DNA of 64,000 bases from Streptomyces olivochromogenes (GTDB taxonomy: Bacteria; Actinomycetota; Actinomycetes; Streptomycetales; Streptomycetaceae), in contig NZ_JADDRL010000003.1 in NCBI RefSeq assembly GCF_021538895.1, forward strand, positions 62,001 to 126,000, written 5' to 3'. Under the pieces are notes generated by a model. The model did no database searches. It was not told the DNA's origin and was given only the letters and a program-made list of their open reading frames with translations. Below are positions 18,402 through 26,932 of the stretch, piece after piece. The position numbers were made by a program, and so were the translations under genes. How positions within the stretch are numbered: the stretch's first letter is position 1; every line of letters begins with the position of its first letter.

Positions 18402-19121
18402 TCAGCAGCTCAGGTGCGCGCCCGTGCCGACGTCGAGCATCCTGGTGAACTTCTTGTACTTCGCGATCCGGTCGTGCACCTCGGCCGGGTTGCCGCCGTT
18501 GCACTCGACAGCGCCGTTGATGCTGCGGATCGTCTCGCCGAAACCGCCGCTCTTGACCATCGCGTGATGCGACGTCATGGTGCCCGGGCCGGACTGGGTC
18601 ATCCAGTACCAGAGCGCCAGCTTCCACGTCACGGTGGAGTTCTTCGCCGCGAGATTTGGTTGGTGCAGCAGGTCGACGTGGAACGCGTCGCCGGCGGCCT
18701 TGTAGTTGTAGTTCCAGCTGATCTGGAGCGGGCCGCGGCCGTGGTACGCGGACTGGCCGGCCGGGCAGCCGTACGGCTCCTCGGCGCAGTAGGTCGGCCA
18801 GGCAGCCTTGTTCTGCTCGTTGATGTAGATCAGACCGCTGGTCTCGTGGCTCACGTTCGCGAGGAACGCGGCGGCCTCACGCTTCCTGGTCTTGGCGTCA
18901 CCGGTGTGCGCGAAGGCCGGGAACGCCTTCATCGCCTCGACCAGGCCCTTGTAGCTGTAGAGCTTCTTGTGCTTCGGGAACATCTTGTTGTACTGCGCCT
19001 TGCTGACGACGAAGCCACCCCTGTGTTCTGCGGCAGACGCCGTACCGGCGGTCAGATTGACCCCTGCGACGGCTATCAGTACGGCGGCGAGCACGGCGTA
19101 GACAGCGCGTAGCTTTCGCAT
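18402..19121 (-). CDS. Secreted GH19 chitinase
   Basis: A 239-residue family 19 chitinase with a Sec signal (about 1-30, ending ASA). It has no chitin-binding module. The motif SHETSG places the catalytic Glu at residue 93. YHGRGPLQISWNYNY and the C-terminal SINGAVEC are family hallmarks. It hydrolyses chitin by inversion and, in Streptomyces, is commonly antifungal. It is the first gene of a leftward group of three wall-active exoproteins. Confidence 0.93.
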   Translation of the reverse strand: MRKLRAVYAVLAAVLIAVAGVNLTAGTASAAEHRGGFVVSKAQYNKMFPKHKKLYSYKGLVEAMKAFPAFAHTGDAKTRKREAAAFLANVSHETSGLIYINEQNKAAWPTYCAEEPYGCPAGQSAYHGRGPLQISWNYNYKAAGDAFHVDLLHQPNLAAKNSTVTWKLALWYWMTQSGPGTMTSHHAMVKSGGFGETIRSINGAVECNGGNPAEVHDRIAKYKKFTRMLDVGTGAHLSC

Positions 19122-19302
19122 ACCAAAACTCCTCGGAATAAAGCGAGTCGCTCAAAAGCGGGTTGCCCTGGGGGCATCCGGCGACGAACTTACCCGTCAA
19201 ATTCCGGGGGCAATGGTCAAAGATTGCTGCGAGACCGGCAGTTGTTGCTCGACGCGCGAGCGCAAGTACGGGCGTCACACGGCAACAATGCGCAACCCCG
19301 GC

Positions 19303-19689
19303 CTACGACCGCTCGCTCTGCCGGTCGTACGCGGACCGCGCCGCCAGGACCTCGTCCATGTGGTGAATCGACCAGTTCTTCAACGCCTTCAACGGCTCAC
19401 GCAGAGTCGCCCCGAGCTCAGTCATCTCGTACTCGACGCGGGGCGGAATCTCCGGATGAACGGTCCGGCGGACCAGACCGTCGCGCTCCAGTGTGCGCAG
19501 TGTCTGAGTCAGCATCTTCTCGCTCACGCCGTCCAGTTTCCGGCGCAGGGCGGTGTAACGCTGGGTGCCGGATTCCGCCAGCTCCCCGAGGACGAGCACG
19601 GTCCATTTGTCGCCGATGCGATCGAGGACCTCACGGGACGGACAGCCACTGGCGTACGGATCCCAGTCGCTTCGCGGCGCTTTCCCCAT
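19303..19689 (-). CDS. HxlR-family transcriptional regulator
   Basis: A 128-residue winged-helix regulator with the N-terminal Cys region ([22 protein letters not shown]) and [28 protein letters not shown], typical of HxlR/YodB/QorR proteins. Many sense quinones or oxidants through the N-terminal Cys. ATG 19689 gives the usual family length. It is divergent from an NAD(P)-binding oxidoreductase of the kind such regulators repress, with two palindromes between them. Confidence 0.9.
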   Translation of the reverse strand: MGKAPRSDWDPYASGCPSREVLDRIGDKWTVLVLGELAESGTQRYTALRRKLDGVSEKMLTQTLRTLERDGLVRRTVHPEIPPRVEYEMTELGATLREPLKALKNWSIHHMDEVLAARSAYDRQSERS

Positions 19690-19745
19690 GCGGGCGTTCT
19701 CCTTCCATGGCGAAGGGCACTCTCGCGCAGAGGGCACCCTGCACA

Positions 19746-19785
19746 CTCTCCATTGGAGAGCTACCTTACTGAAAAGTGGTCACTT
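19746..19785. promoter_or_regulatory. Candidate HxlR operators in the divergent promoter
   Basis: CTCTCCA-T-TGGAGAG (19746-19760) is a perfect inverted repeat. AAGTG-GT-CACTT (19774-19785) is a second, 13 bases away. Both lie between the regulator and the oxidoreductase genes. Confidence 0.5.
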
Positions 19786-19862
19786 CCCAGAGGAGAGTTC
19801 CTCGGATCTACTTCTGACGGGGCGTTCAAGCCCTCCCGCAACTACGTGACCAGGAGTAGGAC

Positions 19863-20726
19863 ATGTCGATTGCCGTCACCGGAGCGACCGGTCGGCTCGG
19901 CCGGCTCGTCGTCGAGGACCTGCTGCGCCGTGGAGTGGCGCCGCATCACATCATCGCCACCGGGCGGGACACCGACCGGCTCACCGATCTGGCCGAACAG
20001 CAGGGTGTCGAAGTACGGCGCGCCGATTTCGGCGACTTCGGCAGCCTCGCGGCGGCGTTCAAGGGGGCTCGGAAGGTTCTGCTCGTGTCGACGACCACCG
20101 TCGGCGAGCGGCTTGCCAACCACACCCGTGCCATCGACGCGGCCAAGGAGGCCGGTGCCGAACTGATCGTGTACACCAGCACGCTCAACGCGAGCACCGC
20201 CGACATGCTGCTCGCCGAGGCGCATGCGAAGACGGAGCGTTACCTGCGTGACAGCGGCGTGCCGTTCGTCGTCCTGCGCAACGGCTGGTACCTGGAGAAC
20301 TACACGTCACAGGTCCCCCTGTATCTGGAGACCGGAGTCGTGCCCGGCAGCGCGGGCAGCGGTCGGGTCAGCGCCGCCTCGCGACGCGACTACGCGCAGG
20401 CCGCGGCCGCCGTCCTGACCTCCGAGGGGCATGCGGGTCACGTGTACGAGCTGGGCGGGGACACCGCGTTCACGCTCGCGGAGCTGGCCGCCGCGCTGTC
20501 CGGCGCCACGGGCCAGGACGTCGTCTACAGCGACCTGCCCGCCGAACAGTACCGGGGCGCTCTGCTCGACGCCGGACTGCCCACCGAACTCGCCGGCGTT
20601 CTCGCCGACTCGGACCTCGGCCTCGAGCGGGGCGAGCTGTTCACCGATTCCCCGGATCTGCGCCGCCTGATCGACCGGCCCCCGACAAGCCTCACAGAGG
20701 CACTCGCGGGAGCCCTCGGCTCCTGA
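19863..20726 (+). CDS. NAD(P)-binding oxidoreductase, NmrA/QorB-like
   Basis: A 287-residue atypical SDR. It opens with the nucleotide-binding motif TGATGRLGRLVV, followed by the segment GWYLENYTSQ found in QorB-type NAD(P)H:quinone oxidoreductases. The catalytic Tyr of classical SDRs is not evident, as in this family. Divergent from an HxlR regulator, an arrangement common for quinone- or electrophile-inducible reductases. The start at 19863 follows AGGAG. Substrate is not known. Confidence 0.87.
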   Translation: MSIAVTGATGRLGRLVVEDLLRRGVAPHHIIATGRDTDRLTDLAEQQGVEVRRADFGDFGSLAAAFKGARKVLLVSTTTVGERLANHTRAIDAAKEAGAELIVYTSTLNASTADMLLAEAHAKTERYLRDSGVPFVVLRNGWYLENYTSQVPLYLETGVVPGSAGSGRVSAASRRDYAQAAAAVLTSEGHAGHVYELGGDTAFTLAELAAALSGATGQDVVYSDLPAEQYRGALLDAGLPTELAGVLADSDLGLERGELFTDSPDLRRLIDRPPTSLTEALAGALGS

Positions 20727-20876
20727 CGTGGCGGGCCCGCCGGCCCGGGGTCGCACACCAGCGGCTCCGGGCCGGCCGGGGCCTGCGAGGCGCCACAAGG
20801 TTTCCCCAAAGTCCCTTCCTACGGTGCGGGCGCACCGCCGACGCCCGTTCAGAAGTCATCCGGAAGGACCGCCGAG

Positions 20877-22964
20877 ATGTCGGACTCCACCGCACCGCAC
20901 CGTGAACAACTGGCCCTGCGTCTCGCCGAGCGCCGTGCGTCCCTCTTCGTCGGGAGGGACGACATCCTGGCGGTCTACCGGTCCGCCGTCGCCGCTGCCG
21001 GTCCCGAACACGAGGCCGTGGCCGTGATCTTCGTGCACGGGGTCGGCGGTACGGGCAAGTCCACGCTCCTGCAGCGCTTCGCCGATGAGGCGCGCGGCAC
21101 GGGCCGCCGCGTCTTACACATGAACGCCCGGGACATGGAGCCGTCCCGTCAGGCCTTCGAAGCGCGCGCCGGCAGTGTGCTCGATCAGCCCGACGGAGTG
21201 CTCATCGTGGACAACTTCGAGCACTGCCAGGGACTGGAGCCCTGGCTCGCGTACGAGTTCCTGCCACGTCTCCCCGTGGGTGCCCTGGTGGTGCTGGCCG
21301 GCAGGAACGCACCCTGTCCGCGTTGGCGCAAGGACCTCGGCTGGTCGACCGCTCTGCGCGTGGTCCACCTGTCCAACCTGCGGGACGTGGAGGCCCGCGA
21401 GCTGTTGCGCAGGATGCGGGTACGCCCGTCCCTGCACGACACGTTGATCGAATTAACCCACGGTCATCCCCTCGCGCTGCGCCTGGCAGCGGAGACCGTC
21501 AAACGGGACCACGTCGGGACCATGACGTGGGAGTCGAGCGGCTCCGTCCGCAGGCAGCTCGTCGAATGCCTCGTCGGCGATGCTCCCTCCCCGGCGCACC
21601 GGCACGCGCTTGAGGTGTGCGCCCACGGACTGACCACGACCGAGGGCCTGCTGCGAGCCACGCTCGGCGCGGAGGCACCCGCCCTGTTCGCCTGGCTGAG
21701 GTGCCGTCCCTACGTGGAGTCGGGCCGGCACGGCCTGTCCCCGGACGGTCTGGTCCGGGAGATCCTCGATGCGGATCTGCGCTGGCGCGATCCAGCCGGA
21801 TACCAGCGGATGCACGAGGGGATGAGCCGGTATCTCCTCGACGAGGCCCGGGCGGCCACCGGACCCGACGCTCTTTCCGCGGTCCTGGCGTCGACGTATC
21901 TCCACCGTCACAACGGCCTCGTCTCGCGCTTCCTGACCTGGGAGACAGAGAGCGGAATCCACGAGGACCTCTGCCGTCCCGCCGACCGTACGGAGGTCCT
22001 CCGACTGATCGAGTCGGCCGAGGGCCCCCATGCCGCTCGTCTCGCCGAGCTGTGGCTGGACACCCAGCCGGGCGCCTTCCACGTGTACCGCTCGGCCGAT
22101 TCCCCCGCACCCGTGGCCGTGATGGCCTGGCTGCGGCTGACACCGGACCTGGCCGACGCCATCGCCCGGGACCCCGTCGCGGCCGCCGCGTGGGAGCACG
22201 TACAGTCACGACGGCCGCTGCGGGACCGTGAACACGTCGGCGTCGCCCGGTTCATGGTGGCCTCCGACACCTATCAGCGTCCCTCGGCGAGCATGGATCT
22301 GATGATCCACCGATGTGTGGCGCAGTTCTTGCACTCCGAGCGTCTCGCCTGGTCCTTCATCGCCTTGGCGAGCGACCCCTTCTGGGCCGACTTCATGGAG
22401 TACCTCGACCAACGGATGCTGCGGGACGAGACACCGGTGGGTACGCGGCGCTTCACGCTGTACGCGCACGACTGGAGAGTCGTCACCCCCGAACGGTGGA
22501 CACAGGTCGGCGCCGCCATCGAACTGGCCGGTCCCGGAGCCAAGCCGAATGCCCGCCCCCGTGAGGGCACCGGGGTCATGACCGTCATGCATCGCGAGGA
22601 GTTCGACAGGGCGGTCCTGGACGCGCTCGACGCGTGGCACCGGCAGGGCGGCCTCGCCGTCAGTCCCCTGACCCGGACCCGGATGGTGGCCGACCAGGGA
22701 CATGACGACCCGGTCGGCTCACTGCGGGCACTCCTCACGGAGGCTGTCGCGGCGCTGGGCGGGGACCCTCGGGCGGAGAAGTACCACCGAGCCGTGGTCA
22801 TACGATTTCTGCGGGGCGCTCCCACACGGGAAGCGGCTGCCCAGCGGCTGGGGCTGTCCGTGAGTACCTACCAACGTCACCTGAAGCGCGGCCTGCAGTA
22901 CGTGGTCGAGCATCTGTGGCATCGGGAACTGCTGGGCACGCATGCCGAGAAGCGGGCCTGCTGA
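20877..22964 (+). CDS. STAND-type ATPase, probable regulator, with two TTA codons
   Basis: A 695-residue protein. The P-loop (GVGGTGKST) is near residue 60, a Walker B-like ILIVDN-type segment (GVLIVDNFEH) near 110, and a winged-helix-like region follows. The middle is not recognised. The C-terminal 60 residues hold an HTH-like segment (TREAAAQRLGLSVSTYQRHLKRG), so it probably acts in transcription. TTA codons at 21114 and 21453 would make translation depend on the bldA tRNA and delay it to late growth. It stands alone, ends against the ROK gene, and has a hairpin at 22990-23025 just after its stop. Targets are unknown. Confidence 0.85.
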   Translation: MSDSTAPHREQLALRLAERRASLFVGRDDILAVYRSAVAAAGPEHEAVAVIFVHGVGGTGKSTLLQRFADEARGTGRRVLHMNARDMEPSRQAFEARAGSVLDQPDGVLIVDNFEHCQGLEPWLAYEFLPRLPVGALVVLAGRNAPCPRWRKDLGWSTALRVVHLSNLRDVEARELLRRMRVRPSLHDTLIELTHGHPLALRLAAETVKRDHVGTMTWESSGSVRRQLVECLVGDAPSPAHRHALEVCAHGLTTTEGLLRATLGAEAPALFAWLRCRPYVESGRHGLSPDGLVREILDADLRWRDPAGYQRMHEGMSRYLLDEARAATGPDALSAVLASTYLHRHNGLVSRFLTWETESGIHEDLCRPADRTEVLRLIESAEGPHAARLAELWLDTQPGAFHVYRSADSPAPVAVMAWLRLTPDLADAIARDPVAAAAWEHVQSRRPLRDREHVGVARFMVASDTYQRPSASMDLMIHRCVAQFLHSERLAWSFIALASDPFWADFMEYLDQRMLRDETPVGTRRFTLYAHDWRVVTPERWTQVGAAIELAGPGAKPNARPREGTGVMTVMHREEFDRAVLDALDAWHRQGGLAVSPLTRTRMVADQGHDDPVGSLRALLTEAVAALGGDPRAEKYHRAVVIRFLRGAPTREAAAQRLGLSVSTYQRHLKRGLQYVVEHLWHRELLGTHAEKRAC

Positions 22965-24162
22965 CGGGATGCCGTAGCGGCACGGGAGGCCGCCGGCCGG
23001 GGTACCTGCCCTCGCCGGCCGGCGGTGCGAGTCGTGGAACGCCTTCGGCGCCCGGTCGCAGCAGCGTGACGGCGCCCAGGGCGGAGCTCATCCCGCCGAG
23101 CTTCGCCGTGCGCAGGGTCGGCATCCGCGCGCCCGGCACGGGGGCGAGACCCGCCTCCCGCGCGATCGGCTCCATGACGGCCGGGCCCACTTCGGCGAGT
23201 TCACCGCCGACCACGACGACGCGCGGATCGACAGTGCCGGCCAGCAGGGCCAGGGCCCTGCCGATCCGCGCACCGGCCCCCGCCAGAACCGCACGGGCCC
23301 TGCGGTCGCCCGCGTCCAGCGCGGTCACCAGCTCCGGCAGATCTCTCGCGGCCCCGCCCGCGGCACGATAGGAGTCGAGCACGGCCCCGACGGCGGCCAC
23401 GGTCTCCAGGCATCCCGAACCGCCGCAGCCGCACTCCGGCCCGTCCGGATCGACGGTGATGTGCCCGAACTCCCCGGCACGTCCGTTGGCGCCACGGTGC
23501 AGCGTGCCGTCCACGACGAGGCCGCCACCGACGCGGTACGACAGCTGCAGGTACAGCACGTCGCGTTCTCCCGCGGCCGCACCCCACTTCGACTCGGCCA
23601 GCGCCGCGAGGCGGGTGCTGCTTTCCCACCGCACCGGAGCACCGAAGCGCTCCCGCACCAGCGCCGCCACCGTGCCGTGGTCCTCGGGGTCCGGGCGGCC
23701 GGTACGCGACGCGGCCACGGGACAGTTCACCCCGATGCCGATCTCGCTCGGCCCACCCAGTTGTGGTGTCCCTCCCGCCAACGTGCCCACCAAGCGGTAC
23801 GCCGTCTCCACGCGGTCCTGCCAGGGCATCCCGGGCTCGTGCTGTTCGCCGAGCGTCCCGATGGACTCCTGGGTGATGCACGCGATGGCCACCCGCACCG
23901 CGTGCTGCGCGAAGTCGATGCCGACGACCTGGCCGGCCGCTGGATTCAGTGCCAGCTTCTCCACGGGCCGCCCCCGCCCCCGCCGGGCGACTTCGGGGAC
24001 CGAGACCGTGAGGGTGCCGTCGTCCACCAGGGCGACGACGATGTCGTAGAGCGTGGTTCGGGACAGTCCGCTCATGGCGATCAGTTCGCTCCGCGACAGC
24101 GGTCCGTGCCGGCGCAGCAGCCGCAGGACCAGTTCCTCGTTCTTCTTGCGCATACGCAGCAC
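22798..24162 (-). CDS. ROK-family transcriptional regulator
   Basis: The N terminus has a winged helix (LSRSELIAMSGLSRTTLYDIV). The sugar-kinase-like domain follows with GIDFAQH, GANGRAGEFGHITV and a zinc-type cluster CGCGGSGCLE. Such proteins repress sugar genes and respond to sugars. GTG 24162 is preferred as start because GGAAG precedes it; TTG 24186 and ATG 24153 are alternatives. The normal family end is near LGAVTLLRPG (about 23040). The frame then continues about 80 codons of Arg/Pro-rich sequence, antisense to the last 167 bases of the STAND ATPase gene, so the tail is probably a lost stop or read-through. Confidence 0.85.
   Translation of the reverse strand: MLRMRKKNEELVLRLLRRHGPLSRSELIAMSGLSRTTLYDIVVALVDDGTLTVSVPEVARRGRGRPVEKLALNPAAGQVVGIDFAQHAVRVAIACITQESIGTLGEQHEPGMPWQDRVETAYRLVGTLAGGTPQLGGPSEIGIGVNCPVAASRTGRPDPEDHGTVAALVRERFGAPVRWESSTRLAALAESKWGAAAGERDVLYLQLSYRVGGGLVVDGTLHRGANGRAGEFGHITVDPDGPECGCGGSGCLETVAAVGAVLDSYRAAGGAARDLPELVTALDAGDRRARAVLAGAGARIGRALALLAGTVDPRVVVVGGELAEVGPAVMEPIAREAGLAPVPGARMPTLRTAKLGGMSSALGAVTLLRPGAEGVPRLAPPAGEGRYPGRRPPVPLRHPVSRPASRHACPAVPDATDARPRTAGRASGDVGRYSRTAPAAGQPLPVWERPAEIV
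22990..23025. terminator. Candidate hairpin after the STAND ATPase gene
   Basis: CCGCCGGCC (22990-22998) pairs with GGCCGGCGG (23017-23025). It is 26 bases past the ATPase stop and inside the C-terminal extension of the opposing ROK gene. Confidence 0.5.
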
Positions 24163-24307
24163 GGGATCTTCCTGTTTGTACAACAACCTTGGCCATGGAC
24201 GGAATTGGCGTCATGGCATGCATAAGAAGTACACAGGTGGGCGGGTCACCCTCCAGATCAGAACCGGGTCACTTTCGGGTCAGGGCAAGCTTTCAGAGCA
24301 AACAAAG

Positions 24308-24339
24308 GGCCCGGCACGGTCACATGACCGTGCCGGGCC
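24308..24339 (-). terminator. Strong intrinsic terminator of the protease gene
   Basis: A perfect 15-bp stem (GGCCCGGCACGGTCA and complement) with a two-base loop. On the minus strand it is followed by CTTTGTTT. It starts 37 bases past the protease stop. Confidence 0.9.
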
Positions 24340-24375
24340 TGTTCATTTCGAACTATCCCGCTCCGGGAGCAGGGG

Positions 24376-25404
24376 TCAGCCTCTGCTCGCCTTGCGGTAG
24401 AGCTTCTTGGCCTCATTGCCGAGGCGGGGGTGGAATTCGGTGGTGCCGTTGCCGACGCTGATATTGCCGACCAGATACCCGGAGCCGGTGGCCTCCTTGA
24501 ATCCGGCGAGGAAGCCCCCGCCGCTGGCGCCGAAGGACTGCACGCAGTCGATGCCCCACATCGTGGATCCGGGGCGGGTGGGGTCGGCGTGCTCCTTGCC
24601 CTGGCAGTGGTTGAGCCGTTCGCCGTTGCCCTCGGCAGGCGTACCGCCGTAGCCGAAGGAGTGGACATGGCGCCCGGTCGGGGAGTTGAACCTGATGCCC
24701 TGCGCGCCCACGGTGCCGGCCAGGGTGCGGCCGTCGAGCTTGCGCATACGAGCGAAGGCGAAGTCCCAGTTGTCCCTGCTGCCCGAGGTGACGTACCGCT
24801 TCGGATGGAAGAGCTTCTGGGCGGTGAACGTGCCGAAGGGGCGTCTGCCATGGGCGTATCCGGGAATGAACACCCACTTGCGGTAGCCCTTGCCGGTCGC
24901 GGGGTCGACCACGCAGTGCGCCGCGGTCAGGACGACGGACTTGTTCCTGCTGCCGGCGACCGTCGCCGAGCAGGCGAACAGGGTGCCTTCGGCGCTCTGG
25001 AAGAACACCTTGCCCGATGTCTTTCGGATCAGCCCGCCGCGCTTCCACGCAGTGGGTGAGGAGGCGCGGGCGGATACCCGGGCCGGGTCGGCGAGCCGGT
25101 CCGCCGCGAGGGCGGGATCCGGGATCGGCGGGACGGTCAGCTCCGGGCCGTCGTCGGCCGGGGCGGAGGAAGGAGCGGCGGAGGGTGCGGCGGCCCCTCC
25201 GGTGGCGGGTGTGACCGCGACGTCCTTGGCCGCGCGCAGCCGCGCGGTGGTCCAGAACTCCAGCGCCGCGTCCTGCTCCTGGCCGGAGAAGGAGGTGACC
25301 TGGGTGTCGTCATGGATGGGCCCGGGCTCGGCGTGCGCGGGGCTGAGCGTCGTGCCCAGGGCGGCGAGCGTGAGCGCGCTCACGAGCACGGCGGTGCGTC
25401 TCAT
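24376..25404 (-). CDS. Secreted trypsin-like serine protease
   Basis: A 342-residue S1-fold protease with a Sec signal (cleavage likely near HAEP, about residue 25) and a Pro/Ala-rich pro-region to about 115. The triad is visible: TAAHC (His163), NWDFAFARM (Asp214) and GASGGGF (Ser294). It resembles the glutamyl-endopeptidase-like trypsin group of Streptomyces. The start at 25404 follows GGAAT. It lies 24 bases downstream of the GH64 glucanase on the same strand, so the two may be co-transcribed, and a strong terminator follows. Confidence 0.9.
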   Translation of the reverse strand: MRRTAVLVSALTLAALGTTLSPAHAEPGPIHDDTQVTSFSGQEQDAALEFWTTARLRAAKDVAVTPATGGAAAPSAAPSSAPADDGPELTVPPIPDPALAADRLADPARVSARASSPTAWKRGGLIRKTSGKVFFQSAEGTLFACSATVAGSRNKSVVLTAAHCVVDPATGKGYRKWVFIPGYAHGRRPFGTFTAQKLFHPKRYVTSGSRDNWDFAFARMRKLDGRTLAGTVGAQGIRFNSPTGRHVHSFGYGGTPAEGNGERLNHCQGKEHADPTRPGSTMWGIDCVQSFGASGGGFLAGFKEATGSGYLVGNISVGNGTTEFHPRLGNEAKKLYRKASRG

Positions 25405-25428
25405 GTGATGGATTCCTTGTCGCACGGT

Positions 25429-26628
25429 TCAGAACGCGGTCAGCGTCAGGTGCATGTGCCGGGGCCTGGTGTCCTGGATGTAGGAGGCCCAGTCGGCGAC
25501 GTCGTCGAAGGCGAAGCCGTAGGCCTTGCCGTTGGTGGTCGCGGCGTGGATGGCCTTGGCGTAGTGGTTGGTGACGGGTGTGTCGTAGAAGGCGGCCGCG
25601 TGGGTGGTCGGCTGCTCGCGGTGGCTGAACAGCGTCGAGCGGTTGAACCCGGCGCCCAGGACGGCGGCCACGGGACCGGTGGTTCCGTCGTTGGGAGCGG
25701 TGAGCGCCCCGTCGCAGAACAGCACGTCGCGGGTGGAGGGCTTGGCGAAGGACACGGACGCCGGGCCGGTGAAGGTGAGCCTGTGGTCCTTCACCCGGCC
25801 GGTGAAGGTTCCGGCATTCGTCCGGACGACGAGGTCCTTGTTCCGGTAGGTGTGCCAGACCTTGTCGATGTAGGCGTCGAAGTAGTGCTGGGGGAACCGT
25901 CCGACGTCGAGGCCGTGGCTCGGGGCGATGACGCGCCGGTCGCCCACGACGAGGCGTGAGAAGTCCGGAGTGTTCTTCAGGGCGTGGAAGACCCGGTCGC
26001 GGCCGCCGTCGCGCAGCCGGCCGGTGCTGTGGTCCTTCGCTCCGGTCAGCCGGATCATCATCGGCACGCTGAACATGTCGACCATGGTGGTGTTGCAGAA
26101 CATGCCGGACGCCTTGTGGGTGAACTCCACGAAGTCGTGCAGCACGGGGTAGTTGGGGTCGGACTCCACCCAGCCCGCCGGGTGCTGCAGGGCGACCTTG
26201 CCGTCGGCGCCCATGACGGCCTTGAACTTCAGTTTGCGGCCCAGCGCGACATAGATGCGACCGGACATGAACGGCAGCCGCAGTGTGGTCTGTCCCCGGG
26301 CGGCCAGGGGGATGGCGTAGTCGGTGAAGCCGTTGTCGTGGTTGTCGGAGAGCTTGACGGGTGCCAGGGCGCCGCGGCGGGTGACCCTCACCTGCCGCTC
26401 TCCCTTGGTTCCCACGATGTACAGGTGGACCGAACGGTTGGCGAACTCTCCGCTGTTGTTGACGATCGTCAGCGGCAGCCCGTGAGCGGCCTCGGCGGTC
26501 AGGTCGCCGTCGGAGGCGGCGAGCGCGCGCGGGGCGGCGGAGACGATCGCGGATCCGGCCACGGCCGCAGAAGCCATCGAGGCGAGCAGCCGCCGGCGGG
26601 TGAACATCTGGGAATCGGGCGAAGTCAT
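25429..26628 (-). CDS. Tat-exported GH64 beta-1,3-glucanase
   Basis: A 399-residue protein. A Tat signal (FTRRRLLASMASAAVAG) spans about 9-38. The mature part matches the GH64 laminaripentaose-producing beta-1,3-glucanase family, with a thaumatin-like fold: HDFVEFTH, CNTTMVDMFSVPM and DTRPRHM-like C-terminal segments. The start at 26628 follows GGAACTCCTCC. It likely acts on fungal glucan, in line with the chitinase and GH128 genes 7 kb to the left. It is followed closely by a secreted protease gene. Confidence 0.88.
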   Translation of the reverse strand: MTSPDSQMFTRRRLLASMASAAVAGSAIVSAAPRALAASDGDLTAEAAHGLPLTIVNNSGEFANRSVHLYIVGTKGERQVRVTRRGALAPVKLSDNHDNGFTDYAIPLAARGQTTLRLPFMSGRIYVALGRKLKFKAVMGADGKVALQHPAGWVESDPNYPVLHDFVEFTHKASGMFCNTTMVDMFSVPMMIRLTGAKDHSTGRLRDGGRDRVFHALKNTPDFSRLVVGDRRVIAPSHGLDVGRFPQHYFDAYIDKVWHTYRNKDLVVRTNAGTFTGRVKDHRLTFTGPASVSFAKPSTRDVLFCDGALTAPNDGTTGPVAAVLGAGFNRSTLFSHREQPTTHAAAFYDTPVTNHYAKAIHAATTNGKAYGFAFDDVADWASYIQDTRPRHMHLTLTAF

Positions 26629-26932
26629 GGAGGAGTTCCTCTCTTCTTGCACCGTGCGTGACGGATGACGGATGACGGGTGGGGAACGGGCGCACGGAGG
26701 GCGCCTCTTGGGACCCGGCGACAGCGGCCACCGGTGTGGAAGGACGTTACGCAGCGTGATTTTTTCCGCCAAGCGGTGACAGAAATGAGGTGCCGGGAAA
26801 CGGTGAGGGGCGCGTCACACCCGGCCGTTCGTGAGCCGGCCACCACGCCGGTTCGCCCTGCTCCAGCAGCACATGAACGACATGGTGCCCGGACTGCGGG
26901 GGACAGCCCGGGCACCGATGGGTCCTCGGTCG
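26629..26932. other. Intergenic region between sulfatase end and GH64 start
   Basis: 304 bases holding the sulfatase terminator hairpin (26884-26914) and the promoter region of the GH64 gene. No gene was seen. Confidence 0.6.
26884..26914 (-). terminator. Hairpin after the sulfatase gene
   Basis: GGTGCCCGG and CCGGGCACC form a nine-bp stem around a 13-14 base loop, starting 18 bases beyond the sulfatase stop on the minus strand. There is no clear T-run. Confidence 0.55.
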
